This document shows, in pieces, positions 17,552 through 25,741 of a DNA stretch of 64,000 nt (positions are counted from its first letter, which is position 1; the number at the start of each line of letters is the position of its first letter). Below the pieces are notes generated by a model. The model was not told the origin of the DNA and did no database searches. It was given only the letters and a program-made list of their open reading frames with translations. This DNA is from UMGS1532 sp045542355 (GTDB taxonomy: Bacteria > Bacillota > Clostridia > Oscillospirales > Acutalibacteraceae): contig JAZQKX010000034.1 of NCBI GenBank assembly GCA_045542355.1, positions 62,001-126,000 of the forward strand, in the 5' to 3' direction. The position numbers and the translations under genes were made by a program.

Positions 17552-18571
17552 ATGAAAAAAGCGTATATTAATGGTGATATATTAACTATGGACAGAAGAT
17601 ATTCTAACGCTGAGGTGGTCTTAACGGATGGTGAAATTATAACAGCGGTGGGCGGAAGCGAATTATTATCTGAAGAGGATATAAAATCAGTTATTGACCT
17701 CAAGGGCAAAACGCTGTTACCGGGCTTTGTAGTGAGAAGCCACTTAAAAACCACCGATACAACCAAGCTTGGGATAACTACTTTAATTAATGATTATTGG
17801 AAAGAGTATGGAAACATAATTTTAGACGGTGAATTGAGGAGTAAGAAAGCATATCTATCCACTCCTTATTATGTTGTGCCAAACGGTGAACTTTTAAGCT
17901 ATTCAGGAATTGCAAATTATAAATATATGGATATTAAAAAATTTATTAACCATACAGTTCAAGGTGGACACAATATTTATGCTATTGCAAACGGTAGCGG
18001 AGCTATAGAATTGTTTTTGAATGCTTATGAAAAGGTTTATGCTAAGGGCAAAACAATTAATACAAGATGTGTAATAAGTGGCTGTGAAGATGTAAAAGAC
18101 AATCAGCTCGATAGAATTGGAATGCTTAAAATTTATATTGAATATCATCCTTGGTCAATTTTTAAATTTGGAGATTACTATGCAGAGTCGGTGTTGGGAG
18201 AAGGTAATATAGAAAAGGTTAGTCCAATGCGTTCATGTGCTGTAAAAGGAATACCGTTTTTATTGGGCATAGGTGAATACAGTGTAATAGAAAATTTGCA
18301 ATTTGCTGTATTAAGAAGAACTTCTAAAGATAGACTACTGGGTAAAAATGAAAGAATCACACCGCTTAGGGCTATCAACGCTGTTACTATGAGTGGAGCT
18401 AAAATGTTAGGATTAGACAATGAAATCGGTAGTATTACTCCTAATAAAAGAGCAGATTTTGTAATATTAAGCGACAATCCATGCAAAGTAAAAAAGAGCG
18501 TAATCTCGAAGATTAAGGTATTGAAAACTATAAAAAATGGACAAACAGTGTATAAAAATACAAATTATTAA
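17552..18571 (+). CDS. Shortened amidohydrolase-like protein lacking metal ligands
   Basis: The 339-residue protein resembles the YtcJ-type amidohydrolases, which are about 530-550 residues. The N-terminal beta-sandwich (INGDILTMD, LLPGFV) and the C-terminal block (TPLRAINAVTMSGAKMLGLDNEIG, KRADFVIL) are conserved. The expected HxH after LPGF reads RSHLKTT. The HxxGD-type segment reads AIANGSGA, the EH segment reads RCVIS and the SDxPV segment reads GIGEYSV. About 150-200 residues of the barrel are missing. The frame is intact, with a good SD GAGGGG, so it may be expressed as a non-catalytic protein or be an early pseudogene. It looks more AT-rich than its neighbours. Confidence 0.65.
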   Translation: MKKAYINGDILTMDRRYSNAEVVLTDGEIITAVGGSELLSEEDIKSVIDLKGKTLLPGFVVRSHLKTTDTTKLGITTLINDYWKEYGNIILDGELRSKKAYLSTPYYVVPNGELLSYSGIANYKYMDIKKFINHTVQGGHNIYAIANGSGAIELFLNAYEKVYAKGKTINTRCVISGCEDVKDNQLDRIGMLKIYIEYHPWSIFKFGDYYAESVLGEGNIEKVSPMRSCAVKGIPFLLGIGEYSVIENLQFAVLRRTSKDRLLGKNERITPLRAINAVTMSGAKMLGLDNEIGSITPNKRADFVILSDNPCKVKKSVISKIKVLKTIKNGQTVYKNTNY

Positions 18572-18654
18572 CTAAAAATTCTAAATATATTGAAATTGAT
18601 TATATAAAATTTTCAGATTTAATTAATATATAACACAAAGAATGGAGAAAAGTA

Positions 18655-19866
18655 ATGAATATTGCCGTTGCTCAGTCGGGTGGTCCAACCTGCGCTATTA
18701 ACGCTTCCTTGTTGGGTGTGTACAGACAAGCCCTGAAAGAGGAGAAAATCGACCATATCTTCGGTTCCATTAATGGTATAGAGGGTATAATAAACGATGA
18801 CTTGGTGGAGCTTAATGCTGTTGTAAGAACTAATGACGATATGGAGCTTTTGCGCCAGACGCCATCAACTGTTCTCGGCTCATGTAGATACAAACTTCCT
18901 CCTGCGGAAGAGGATGAGATCATTTATAAAAAAATCATTTCCTGTTTTGAAAGACACGGCATCGGCGCCTTCTTTTACATCGGTGGTAACGATTCCATGG
19001 ATACTGTGGCAAAGCTTAGCAGTTATGTCAAGAAGCACGAAAAGAACATTATGATCATTGGAATTCCAAAGACCATAGATAACGATTTGGAATATACCGA
19101 CCATACACCGGGTTTTGGCTCTGCTGCTAAATATGTTGCAACAACAATGCAGGAAATCATTAGAGACTCATCTGTTTATAGTATCGATTCTGTTACTATA
19201 GTTGAAGTAATGGGCAGACACGCAGGATGGCTCACCGCTTCATCTTGTGTACTCCGCGCAAATGGAGAGATTGCGCCACATCTCATATATTTACCTGAAA
19301 ATGAATTCTCTGTAGCTAAATTCATCGAAGATGTCAAGAAAGCGCGTCAGGTACATAAGGCGGTAATTGTCGCGGTATCTGAGGGAGTAAAGGTAAATCT
19401 CGATGAAATTGACTTCACCTTTAACACAGGAATGGTTGATGATTTCGGTCATGAGGCGTTAAGCGGAATAGGTAAGTGCCTCGAAAAAATTGTCAGCGCC
19501 GAGATAAAATGTAAGGTGCGTTCCATAGAGCTTAATGTCATGCAACGATGCTCATCACATATCAGCTCTAAAACCGATATCGATGAGGCGGAACACATCG
19601 CCTGTGAAGCCGTATCGGCCGCCATGAGAGGTATCACTGGAAAAATGATGGCATTTAAGCGTTTAAGGAATACTCCATATACGGTAATAGTTGAAGACGT
19701 AGATGCCGACGAGGTTGCTAATCAAGAGCGATTCTTTCCTAAAAAGTGGATTAATGACGAGTGTAATAATGTGAGAGATGAGGCGGTTGATTATTTCTTG
19801 CCACTCATTAACGGCGAACAGATTATCAAAATGAGAAATGGTATCCCGATTCATTATCATATTTAA
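18655..19866 (+). CDS. pfp: Phosphofructokinase, pyrophosphate-dependent type
   Basis: The 403-residue protein has the PFK signatures SGGPTCAIN, GGNDSMDT at 110-117, PKTIDND at 138-144, TPGFGSAAKY and VEVMGRHAGWL. Family knowledge links the lysine in PKTIDND (Lys139) and the non-Gly residue after GG-N/D-D to PPi use; ATP enzymes have GGDGS and PGTIDND. It should convert fructose 6-phosphate and PPi to fructose 1,6-bisphosphate reversibly. The SD is AATGGAGAAA. The next gene is separated by a terminator. Confidence 0.9.
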   Translation: MNIAVAQSGGPTCAINASLLGVYRQALKEEKIDHIFGSINGIEGIINDDLVELNAVVRTNDDMELLRQTPSTVLGSCRYKLPPAEEDEIIYKKIISCFERHGIGAFFYIGGNDSMDTVAKLSSYVKKHEKNIMIIGIPKTIDNDLEYTDHTPGFGSAAKYVATTMQEIIRDSSVYSIDSVTIVEVMGRHAGWLTASSCVLRANGEIAPHLIYLPENEFSVAKFIEDVKKARQVHKAVIVAVSEGVKVNLDEIDFTFNTGMVDDFGHEALSGIGKCLEKIVSAEIKCKVRSIELNVMQRCSSHISSKTDIDEAEHIACEAVSAAMRGITGKMMAFKRLRNTPYTVIVEDVDADEVANQERFFPKKWINDECNNVRDEAVDYFLPLINGEQIIKMRNGIPIHYHI

Positions 19867-19871
19867 GTCTG

Positions 19872-19898
19872 AAAAGCAGGATTTTCCTGCTTTTCTTT
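19872..19898 (+). terminator. Terminator after phosphofructokinase
   Basis: AAAAGCAGGA at 19872-19881 pairs perfectly with TCCTGCTTTT at 19885-19894, followed by CTTTG. Confidence 0.85.
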
Positions 19899-19919
19899 GT
19901 ATAAACAGGTAATATGCGG

Positions 19920-19948
19920 TTGAAATTCCGCACAAAGGGTGATAAAAT
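19920..19948 (+). promoter_or_regulatory. Sigma-A-like promoter of pncB
   Basis: TTGAAA at 19920-19925 and TAAAAT at 19943-19948 are 17 bases apart, about 40 bases upstream of the pncB start. Confidence 0.55.
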
Positions 19949-19988
19949 AATTTTGTAATTAATTATTCTTCAAAGAAAGGCGATACTT

Positions 19989-21425
19989 ATGAATCATAAT
20001 TTATCAATGCTTGTTGACTTATATGAGCTAACCATGGCAAACGGTATGCTCAAAGACGGCAAAAAAGATACAATCACTTATTTTGATATGTTTTTCAGAC
20101 GGGTACCCGATGGCGGTGGTTATGCAATTCTGGCGGGTATCAAGCAGATGATAGAATATTTTGAAAATCTTCATTTTTCAGAGGAAGATATTAAATTTTT
20201 AGATTCATTAAATCTTTTCTCGGAAGAGTTTCTTGATTACTTAAAGGATTTTAAATTTGAATGTGATGTATGGGCGATAGAAGAGGGGACACCTATTTTC
20301 CCTAAAGAACCCTTGGTTTCTGTCAGAGGTCCTGTAATTCAGACAATGATGATTGAAACAACTCTTCTTTTGATGATTAATCATCAGTCCTTGATTGCCA
20401 CAAAATCTAATAGAATTGTTCGTTCAGCAGAGGGTAAGCCCGTGGTCGAATTTGGTGCCCGACGCGCACAAGGAGACACAGCGGCAACCCTTGGCTCCCG
20501 TGCCGCATTCATTGGTGGTTGTAGCGGCACATCTAATCTCGAAGCCTCTCAGTTGTTTGGAATTCCTGCATACGGCACAATGGCTCATAGCTGGATTCAG
20601 CTTTTTGATGATGAATATAAAGCATTTAAGGTTTATGCTGAAAACTATCCCGATAACTCTGTTTTCCTCATTGACACATATAATGTTTTGAAATCAGGTC
20701 TTCCTAATGCTATAAAAGTTTTTGACGAGGTGTTAAAACCTATGGGTTGTAGACCTAAGGGTGTCAGAATCGATAGCGGAGATATGACATATCTCAGTAA
20801 GAAGATAAGAAAGAAGCTTGATGAAGCTGGTTATGAGGATTGTAAAATCCTTGCTTCTAACTCGTTGGATGAATATATAATCAGAGATATGATTATACAG
20901 GGTGCAAAAATCGACAACTACTGCGTTGGTGAGCGTCTTATAACCGCATCCTCAGAGCCGGTGTTTGGCGGTGTGTACAAGCTTGTGGCAGTTGAGGAAG
21001 ACGGTAAAATAGTTCCTCGGATTAAGATTAGTGAAAATGTTGAGAAAATCACTCTGCCCGGTGAAAAAACTGTATGGCGTCTGTTTGATAACGATACAGG
21101 CAAAGCCGTTGCAGATGTTATAACCTTAGCCACCGAAATAATTGATGACACAAAGCCCTATGAAATATTCGATCCCAGACACACCTGGAAAAGAAAAACT
21201 GTTACTAATTTCAGAGCAGTCAAGCTTCAAAAGAGAATTTTCAAAAAAGGTGAGTGTGTTTACAAATCACCCAAAGTCAGTGAAATCCGTGACTATTGTA
21301 AGGGACAGGTTAATACCATGTGGGATGAGGTATTAAGATTTGAAAATCCGCATGAATATTATGTTGATTTGTCTCAGGACCTCTGGGATCTTCGCCATAG
21401 TCTTCTCAGCACCCATTCAAAATAA
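19989..21425 (+). CDS. pncB: Nicotinate phosphoribosyltransferase
   Basis: The 478-residue enzyme makes nicotinate mononucleotide for NAD salvage. The N-terminal LVDLYELTMANGML is diagnostic. The segment FGARRAQGDTAA and GTMAHSW (containing the His that is phosphorylated in this family) follow, then the phosphate-binding RIDSGDM. Length is typical of the Firmicute form. The SD AAAGAAAGGCGA precedes ATG 19989. A lipoprotein gene follows 12 bases after its stop and probably shares its transcript. Confidence 0.95.
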   Translation: MNHNLSMLVDLYELTMANGMLKDGKKDTITYFDMFFRRVPDGGGYAILAGIKQMIEYFENLHFSEEDIKFLDSLNLFSEEFLDYLKDFKFECDVWAIEEGTPIFPKEPLVSVRGPVIQTMMIETTLLLMINHQSLIATKSNRIVRSAEGKPVVEFGARRAQGDTAATLGSRAAFIGGCSGTSNLEASQLFGIPAYGTMAHSWIQLFDDEYKAFKVYAENYPDNSVFLIDTYNVLKSGLPNAIKVFDEVLKPMGCRPKGVRIDSGDMTYLSKKIRKKLDEAGYEDCKILASNSLDEYIIRDMIIQGAKIDNYCVGERLITASSEPVFGGVYKLVAVEEDGKIVPRIKISENVEKITLPGEKTVWRLFDNDTGKAVADVITLATEIIDDTKPYEIFDPRHTWKRKTVTNFRAVKLQKRIFKKGECVYKSPKVSEIRDYCKGQVNTMWDEVLRFENPHEYYVDLSQDLWDLRHSLLSTHSK

Positions 21426-21437
21426 AGGAGAATTGTA

Positions 21438-22085
21438 ATGAATAAGATTGTTTCTATATTTTTGATAATCAGTTTATTGCTTGGTCTTTCGGCGTGCGGC
21501 TCAGGTGAAAGTTCATCCAAGGATAATATAGATAGTGTTCACAGCGTGGATGTTGTTAAGGTTGCCACAAGCGGTAAAATTCCTGATGTTGAATTCATAT
21601 TAGGCGACCCTGTTGACGGAGTTAAGGACATTCTTTTTGAAATCAGCGCCGGTATGACTCACGAGGAATTTTGCGATAATATGCGTGAAGCAGGACTCGA
21701 ACCTGATGGAACGGAATATAACGGATATGTAACCACAACCTCCACTGAGGGTCATACAATAATGTCTTCTCTTTACAACGAGGATAATGCAAGTTCGGTA
21801 TACTGTATGTACACCACCAACAAGAAAGATTCCGGCGTTTCTGCAATTGCTGTTGTTGGTGAAGCCTACGGCTATGATGGAAATACTATGATTGATTACG
21901 TCAAGGATACAGTAGATGCCGAGTATAAGGAAACAGAAGCACAAAACGATCTATATTTTCTTCCAAAAGGTAGCGACGGGGCAACTTGTTTAACCTATGA
22001 ATTAGGTGCTCATAAGCTTGAGTTATACTTTTCTCAGTACAATACCTTTGTTGCCGCTGCTTTGTATGATACAAATATTTGGTGA
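21438..22085 (+). CDS. Putative lipoprotein of unknown function
   Basis: The 215-residue protein starts with a signal peptide and lipobox, IISLLLGLSAC, with Cys20 as the expected lipidation site. A short Ser-rich linker follows. The remainder is a soluble acidic domain with segments such as EISAGMTHEEFCDNM that I cannot assign to a family. It should be anchored outside the cytoplasmic membrane. The SD AAAGGAG is at 21424-21430. It lies immediately downstream of pncB; no functional link is evident. Confidence 0.8.
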   Translation: MNKIVSIFLIISLLLGLSACGSGESSSKDNIDSVHSVDVVKVATSGKIPDVEFILGDPVDGVKDILFEISAGMTHEEFCDNMREAGLEPDGTEYNGYVTTTSTEGHTIMSSLYNEDNASSVYCMYTTNKKDSGVSAIAVVGEAYGYDGNTMIDYVKDTVDAEYKETEAQNDLYFLPKGSDGATCLTYELGAHKLELYFSQYNTFVAAALYDTNIW

Positions 22086-22100
22086 AAATGAAATTAGGTA

Positions 22101-22129
22101 TTGACAAAACCAACATCTGCGAGTATTAT
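22101..22129 (+). promoter_or_regulatory. Promoter of the lysine riboswitch/dapA transcript
   Basis: TTGACA at 22101-22106 and TATTAT at 22124-22129 are 17 bases apart. Transcription should start near 22136, right at the 5' strand of riboswitch helix P1. Confidence 0.75.
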
Positions 22130-22138
22130 ATAATAAAG

Positions 22139-22323
22139 TTTTAAATATTAGATAGAGGTGCATTTCGTAATCAGTAGCCTTTGTGTCAAACCGTCGCTCG
22201 GTGTTGCAATGGTGAAAGGTACGGGTGCCGAGGGCTGATGAGGCGCAAGTCAGATCCGGTAAACCTGTTTAACAGCAGTTTTACTGTCGCAAATATTTTG
22301 CGGAGAGCTATTACTTATTTAAA
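22139..22323 (+). ncRNA. Lysine riboswitch aptamer (L box)
   Basis: The leader of dapA contains the L-box signature GATAGAGGTGC at 22150-22160, ATCAGTAG, GTGAAAGG and GCCGAGG, and a final hairpin before GGAGAGCTAT. Helix P1 can form between 22139-22154 and 22308-22323. Gene context (dapA and lysA, lysine biosynthesis) fits. Lysine binding should stabilise P1 and favour the downstream terminator. Confidence 0.87.
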
Positions 22324-22351
22324 CTATACTTTTCTATTTGTATGGTCTTTT

Positions 22352-22385
22352 AATAAAGGTAGCTTTCGGGCTATCTTTATTTTGT
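22352..22385 (+). terminator. Riboswitch-controlled intrinsic terminator before dapA
   Basis: AATAAAGGTAGC at 22352-22363 pairs with GCTATCTTTATT at 22370-22381 with one G-U, ending in a T-rich stretch 20 bases before the dapA start. It is the expression platform of the lysine riboswitch. Its 3' arm, CTATCT, could alternatively pair with AGATAG of P1. Confidence 0.8.
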
Positions 22386-22403
22386 GTGAAGGAGCAAATT
22401 TAA

Positions 22404-23294
22404 ATGAAGAAAGAATTAGTTTTTAAAGGTGCTGCAACAGCTATCGTAACACCTCTTAACGAGCAGGGAATAGACTATGAAGCCTTTGGCAGACTTATTG
22501 AGTTTCAAATAGCTTCAGGTATCGATGCTATTGTTGTTGCTGGAACCACAGGAGAATCTCCAACTCTCAATGACGAAGAACATAGAGCTGTGATAGACTA
22601 CGCTGTTGAAAAAATCAACGGTCGTGTGCCTGTTATTGCGGGTACAGGAAGTAACGATACAGATTATGCTGTTGAGCTTACAAAACACGCCTGTGAGTCA
22701 GGGGTTGATGGTCTTCTATGCGTTACCCCTTATTACAATAAGACCACACAGCGTGGCTTAATCACAATGTACAATAAAATTGCTGATGCCGCAACAAAGC
22801 CTGTGATTCTTTACAATGTTCCCAGTAGAACAGGCGTAAATATAGAGCCAAAAACCTGCAAGGCTTTGTCTCAGCATCCGATGATAAATGCTGTAAAAGA
22901 AGCCAGCGGTAATATCTCTCAGGTTGCCGAGATTGCGTCCCTTTGCGGAGATGATATGTACATATACTCAGGTAATGACGACCAAATTTTGCCTATACTT
23001 TCCTTGGGTGGCAAGGGTGTAATTTCGGTGCTTTCCAATATTCTTCCTAAAGAAACTGTTGAAATGTGTAGTAAATTCTTTAAGGGTGATATTAGTGGAA
23101 GTCTTCAAATGCAGTTAAAGCTTTTGCCCCTTATTAATCAGCTATTCTGTGAAGTTAATCCTATTCCTGTAAAAGCTGCAACCGCCGCTATGGGATATGG
23201 TGAAAACTACCTTCGTCTGCCCTTGGTTCCAATGGAAAAAGACAATGAAGCGAAACTTCTTGAACTCATGCGCGAACAAGGCATAAATGTATAA
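22404..23294 (+). CDS. dapA: 4-hydroxy-tetrahydrodipicolinate synthase
   Basis: The 296-residue TIM-barrel aldolase condenses pyruvate and aspartate semialdehyde in the lysine/diaminopimelate pathway. It shows VVAGTTGESPTL near residues 44-55, the tyrosine motif YNVPSRTGVN and the Schiff-base Lys165 in AVKEASGN. Length is normal. The SD GAAGGAG is well placed for ATG 22404. It is under the lysine riboswitch and 18 bases upstream of lysA. Confidence 0.97.
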   Translation: MKKELVFKGAATAIVTPLNEQGIDYEAFGRLIEFQIASGIDAIVVAGTTGESPTLNDEEHRAVIDYAVEKINGRVPVIAGTGSNDTDYAVELTKHACESGVDGLLCVTPYYNKTTQRGLITMYNKIADAATKPVILYNVPSRTGVNIEPKTCKALSQHPMINAVKEASGNISQVAEIASLCGDDMYIYSGNDDQILPILSLGGKGVISVLSNILPKETVEMCSKFFKGDISGSLQMQLKLLPLINQLFCEVNPIPVKAATAAMGYGENYLRLPLVPMEKDNEAKLLELMREQGINV

Positions 23295-23312
23295 ATTCAA
23301 GTGGGTATAAGT

Positions 23313-24638
23313 ATGGAAAATTCTAATTCAATTCCCGAAGCTGTGCTTTGCGATAATATTGGAGTGAACAGTGAGGGTAACCTTACCTTTGCGGGGTTTG
23401 ACACGGTTAATCTCTCTAAGAAATACGGAACGCCTTTGTATTTAATAGATGAGAATAAAGTCAGAGAAAAGTTGAGAATTTATAAAACTGCTATGTCTAA
23501 AAGTTATGGGCATGGTAGCTTTCCCTCCTTTGCCAGTAAGGCGCTGTGTAGCAAATTTATGTATAGAATTCTTAACCAAGAGGATGTTACCGCCGATGTG
23601 GTTTCTATTGGTGAAATGTATACAGCTTTGTCGTCAGGATTTCCCGCCCAAAAACTGTTTTTCCACGGTAACAATAAAACCGACGAGGATATTCACTTTG
23701 CGATTGATAACGGATGTGGATACTTTGTTGTAGATAATTATGAAGAACTTGATGAAATCAATAATTACTCTGCAATTAAAGGCACAGTCCAAGATATACT
23801 TATTCGGTTATCACCGGGAATAGATCCCCACACCTTTGAGGCTGTAAACACAGGTAGTGTTGATTGTAAATTCGGTTTAGCTATTGAGACAGGTCAGGCA
23901 GAGGAGATAACTTCCTACGCTTTAGGACTTAAAAACATAAAGCTTTGTGGTTTTCATTGCCATGTCGGCTCCCAGATATTTGACGCAGACCCTTTTATTG
24001 ATGCTGCTCATATTATGTTTGAATTCATGGTGAATATCAGAGATAAATACGGATTTGTTGCAGATTTTCTGAATCTTGGCGGCGGTTTCGGTGTACCATA
24101 TGTTGAAAACGAAGGCTCTATTGATATTGAAAAAACCATAAGTGATATCGGCAAGTGGTTGGATAAGCGTTGCGCTGAAATCAATTATCCCCATCCCACT
24201 ATCATTCATGAGCCGGGCAGAAGCATTGTTGCTGATGCTGGTTTGACTCTTTATACTGTTGGTACAGTCAAGGAGATAACAGGATTTAAGAACTATGTTT
24301 CTATCGATGGCGGCATGTCTGATAATCCCAGATACGCTTTATATGAGGCCCAGTATACCGCTACTGTTGCCAACAGAGCAACCGAGGATAAAAATTATAG
24401 TTGCTCACTTGTTGGTAGGTGCTGTGAAAGCGGCGACATAATTGCTGAAAATATTCAACTTCAAAAGACTCAGCGAGGAGATACTGTTGCAGTTTTCACA
24501 ACGGGCGCCTATAACTATACAATGGCATCAAATTACAATCGCATTCCCCGTCCGCCCATAGTTGCTCTATATGGTGAGAAAGATTATTTAGCCGTAAAAA
24601 GAGAAACATATGAGGATATGCTGAAAAATGAAATTTAG
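23313..24638 (+). CDS. lysA: Diaminopimelate decarboxylase
   Basis: The 441-residue PLP enzyme performs the last step to L-lysine. The PLP lysine is Lys76 in FASKALCS, an unusual version of the common YAxKAN motif. HCHVGSQ, NLGGGFG, EPGR and the active-site CESGD motif near residue 371 are intact. I start at ATG 23313; an upstream in-frame GTG at 23301 is possible. It forms a two-gene lysine operon with dapA. The other dap genes are elsewhere. Confidence 0.94.
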   Translation: MENSNSIPEAVLCDNIGVNSEGNLTFAGFDTVNLSKKYGTPLYLIDENKVREKLRIYKTAMSKSYGHGSFPSFASKALCSKFMYRILNQEDVTADVVSIGEMYTALSSGFPAQKLFFHGNNKTDEDIHFAIDNGCGYFVVDNYEELDEINNYSAIKGTVQDILIRLSPGIDPHTFEAVNTGSVDCKFGLAIETGQAEEITSYALGLKNIKLCGFHCHVGSQIFDADPFIDAAHIMFEFMVNIRDKYGFVADFLNLGGGFGVPYVENEGSIDIEKTISDIGKWLDKRCAEINYPHPTIIHEPGRSIVADAGLTLYTVGTVKEITGFKNYVSIDGGMSDNPRYALYEAQYTATVANRATEDKNYSCSLVGRCCESGDIIAENIQLQKTQRGDTVAVFTTGAYNYTMASNYNRIPRPPIVALYGEKDYLAVKRETYEDMLKNEI

Positions 24639-24641
24639 AAC

Positions 24642-24676
24642 AATAAAACCGCAGCCAAATGGCTACGGTTTTATTA
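24642..24676. terminator. Bidirectional terminator between lysA and the coiled-coil gene
   Basis: Fifteen-base arms at 24642-24656 and 24661-24675 pair with one C-A mismatch on the plus strand, which becomes a G-U pair on the minus strand. A/T-rich flanks on both sides suit two convergent genes. Confidence 0.8.
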
Positions 24677-24677
24677 A

Positions 24678-25373
24678 TTATTTGCTTATTTGTCCTAATA
24701 TTCCGTCCAGATAATCAATAGACTCTGCAAGTAGTTTATCCATTCTTGCGGTCTTGGCTTCGGTTAGCATTTCAGACATAACAGTTTGCAATACATCTGC
24801 TTTTAACATTTCGCAACGCCCCATGGCAAGTGCCTTTAATTCATTTGCGTTTTCATCCTGTGATAATGATAGGCGAGAGGTCACAGAGGCGGTATGGACT
24901 ACAGCTTCGCTGATTATAGTAGAAGCATATTTAAAGCTTTCTTCATCGTTCTCCTCGGCGGTGACTACTGTTGGCGTTGGCGGCGGCTCAGGAATTGATT
25001 TCTTAGGTTCATTATCAGACTGTGTGGCACATGAAATATTCTCTAATTTGAGTTTTAAATCCTCTGCATATCTCTTTGTATCGAAATGTTCACCTTTTAG
25101 TTTATTGAGCTCAAGAGTTAATTGGTTGTTTCTTTCTTCGAGCTCTATTATTTCATTTTCGTATGTCTGGAATTTAATCTCTGATTCTTTCTGTATTCTT
25201 TCAATTTTATCTGAAAGCTGATGGTTTTTCTTTAAAAGCTCCTCAATTTCCTGAGGATTATTCTGTCTTTCCAACTCCTCTAAACGCTCTCTTAACTGGC
25301 GGTTTTCCAACAAGGTAAAATTAAGCTTGTCGGTGGTTTCTTGTAGAAGTTTTTTCAGGGTGCGTTTAAGCAT
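24678..25373 (-). CDS. Coiled-coil protein of unknown function
   Basis: The 231-residue protein has no signal peptide. Residues 1-115 are an almost continuous heptad-rich coiled coil (for example LRERLEELERQ). A Pro/Thr-rich linker follows near 128-140, then a helical C-terminal domain of about 85 residues. The arrangement resembles DivIVA-like or structural scaffold proteins but the DivIVA N-terminal motif is absent, so I assign no function. The ATG at 25373 has a good SD, GAGGTGATT. It is transcribed alone and divergently from potA. Confidence 0.75.
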   Translation of the reverse strand: MLKRTLKKLLQETTDKLNFTLLENRQLRERLEELERQNNPQEIEELLKKNHQLSDKIERIQKESEIKFQTYENEIIELEERNNQLTLELNKLKGEHFDTKRYAEDLKLKLENISCATQSDNEPKKSIPEPPPTPTVVTAEENDEESFKYASTIISEAVVHTASVTSRLSLSQDENANELKALAMGRCEMLKADVLQTVMSEMLTEAKTARMDKLLAESIDYLDGILGQISK

Positions 25374-25529
25374 AGGGAATCACCTCATGTGCATTAATAC
25401 TTTTTATATATTATAATATATGAAATTTAATTTTTCAATCTAATAATTCATAAATTTTCCACTCGTTGGTTTAAAAAGGAAAAAAACGATAAAATCCACC
25501 TTGAAATTACAGTTTTTTTATAAAACCAC

Positions 25530-25558
25530 TTGACAACTACGCTAATAATTTATATATT
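25530..25558 (+). promoter_or_regulatory. Sigma-A-like promoter of the pot operon
   Basis: TTGACA at 25530-25535 and TATATT at 25553-25558 are 17 bases apart. It would give a leader of about 175 bases. Confidence 0.65.
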
Positions 25559-25564
25559 TATATT

Positions 25565-25741
25565 AACGTTTTTGCATCTGTGTTGAAAGAGCAAAATCAA
25601 GTTATTTGCCGTAATCCCGAGTGTGACTCAGAGGATTATGAAAAACCCTTTGCGGAGGGCATCTAACAGCGATTTTGGGGGTATCGCGCAGAGCTTATTT
25701 AGCTTACGTGACACTTTGTGTCCGCAAAGGGGGATGCTTAA
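25565..25741 (+). ncRNA. Structured 5' leader of potA, candidate cis-regulatory RNA
   Basis: The leader holds a perfect 11-base-pair stem between 25646-25656 and 25721-25731, whose 3' arm contains most of the potA SD AAAGGGGG. Inside it three small hairpins can form: GCGAT/ATCGC (25669-25673, 25683-25687), AGCT/AGCT (25692-25704) and GACAC/GTGTC (25710-25714, 25718-25722, which competes for two bases of the main stem). An upstream hairpin spans about 25611-25638. GCATC at 25659-25663 can also pair with GATGC at 25733-25737, next to the start codon. I cannot match this to a known riboswitch class. Confidence 0.6.

Noticed and set aside
22181..22426. Open frame of 81 codons across the dapA leader
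   Set aside because: It runs through the lysine riboswitch and its terminator and has no SD or protein-like composition.
24754..25221. 155-codon plus-strand frame opposite the coiled-coil gene
   Set aside because: It is a Ser-rich shadow of the regular codon pattern of the minus-strand coiled coil and has no SD.
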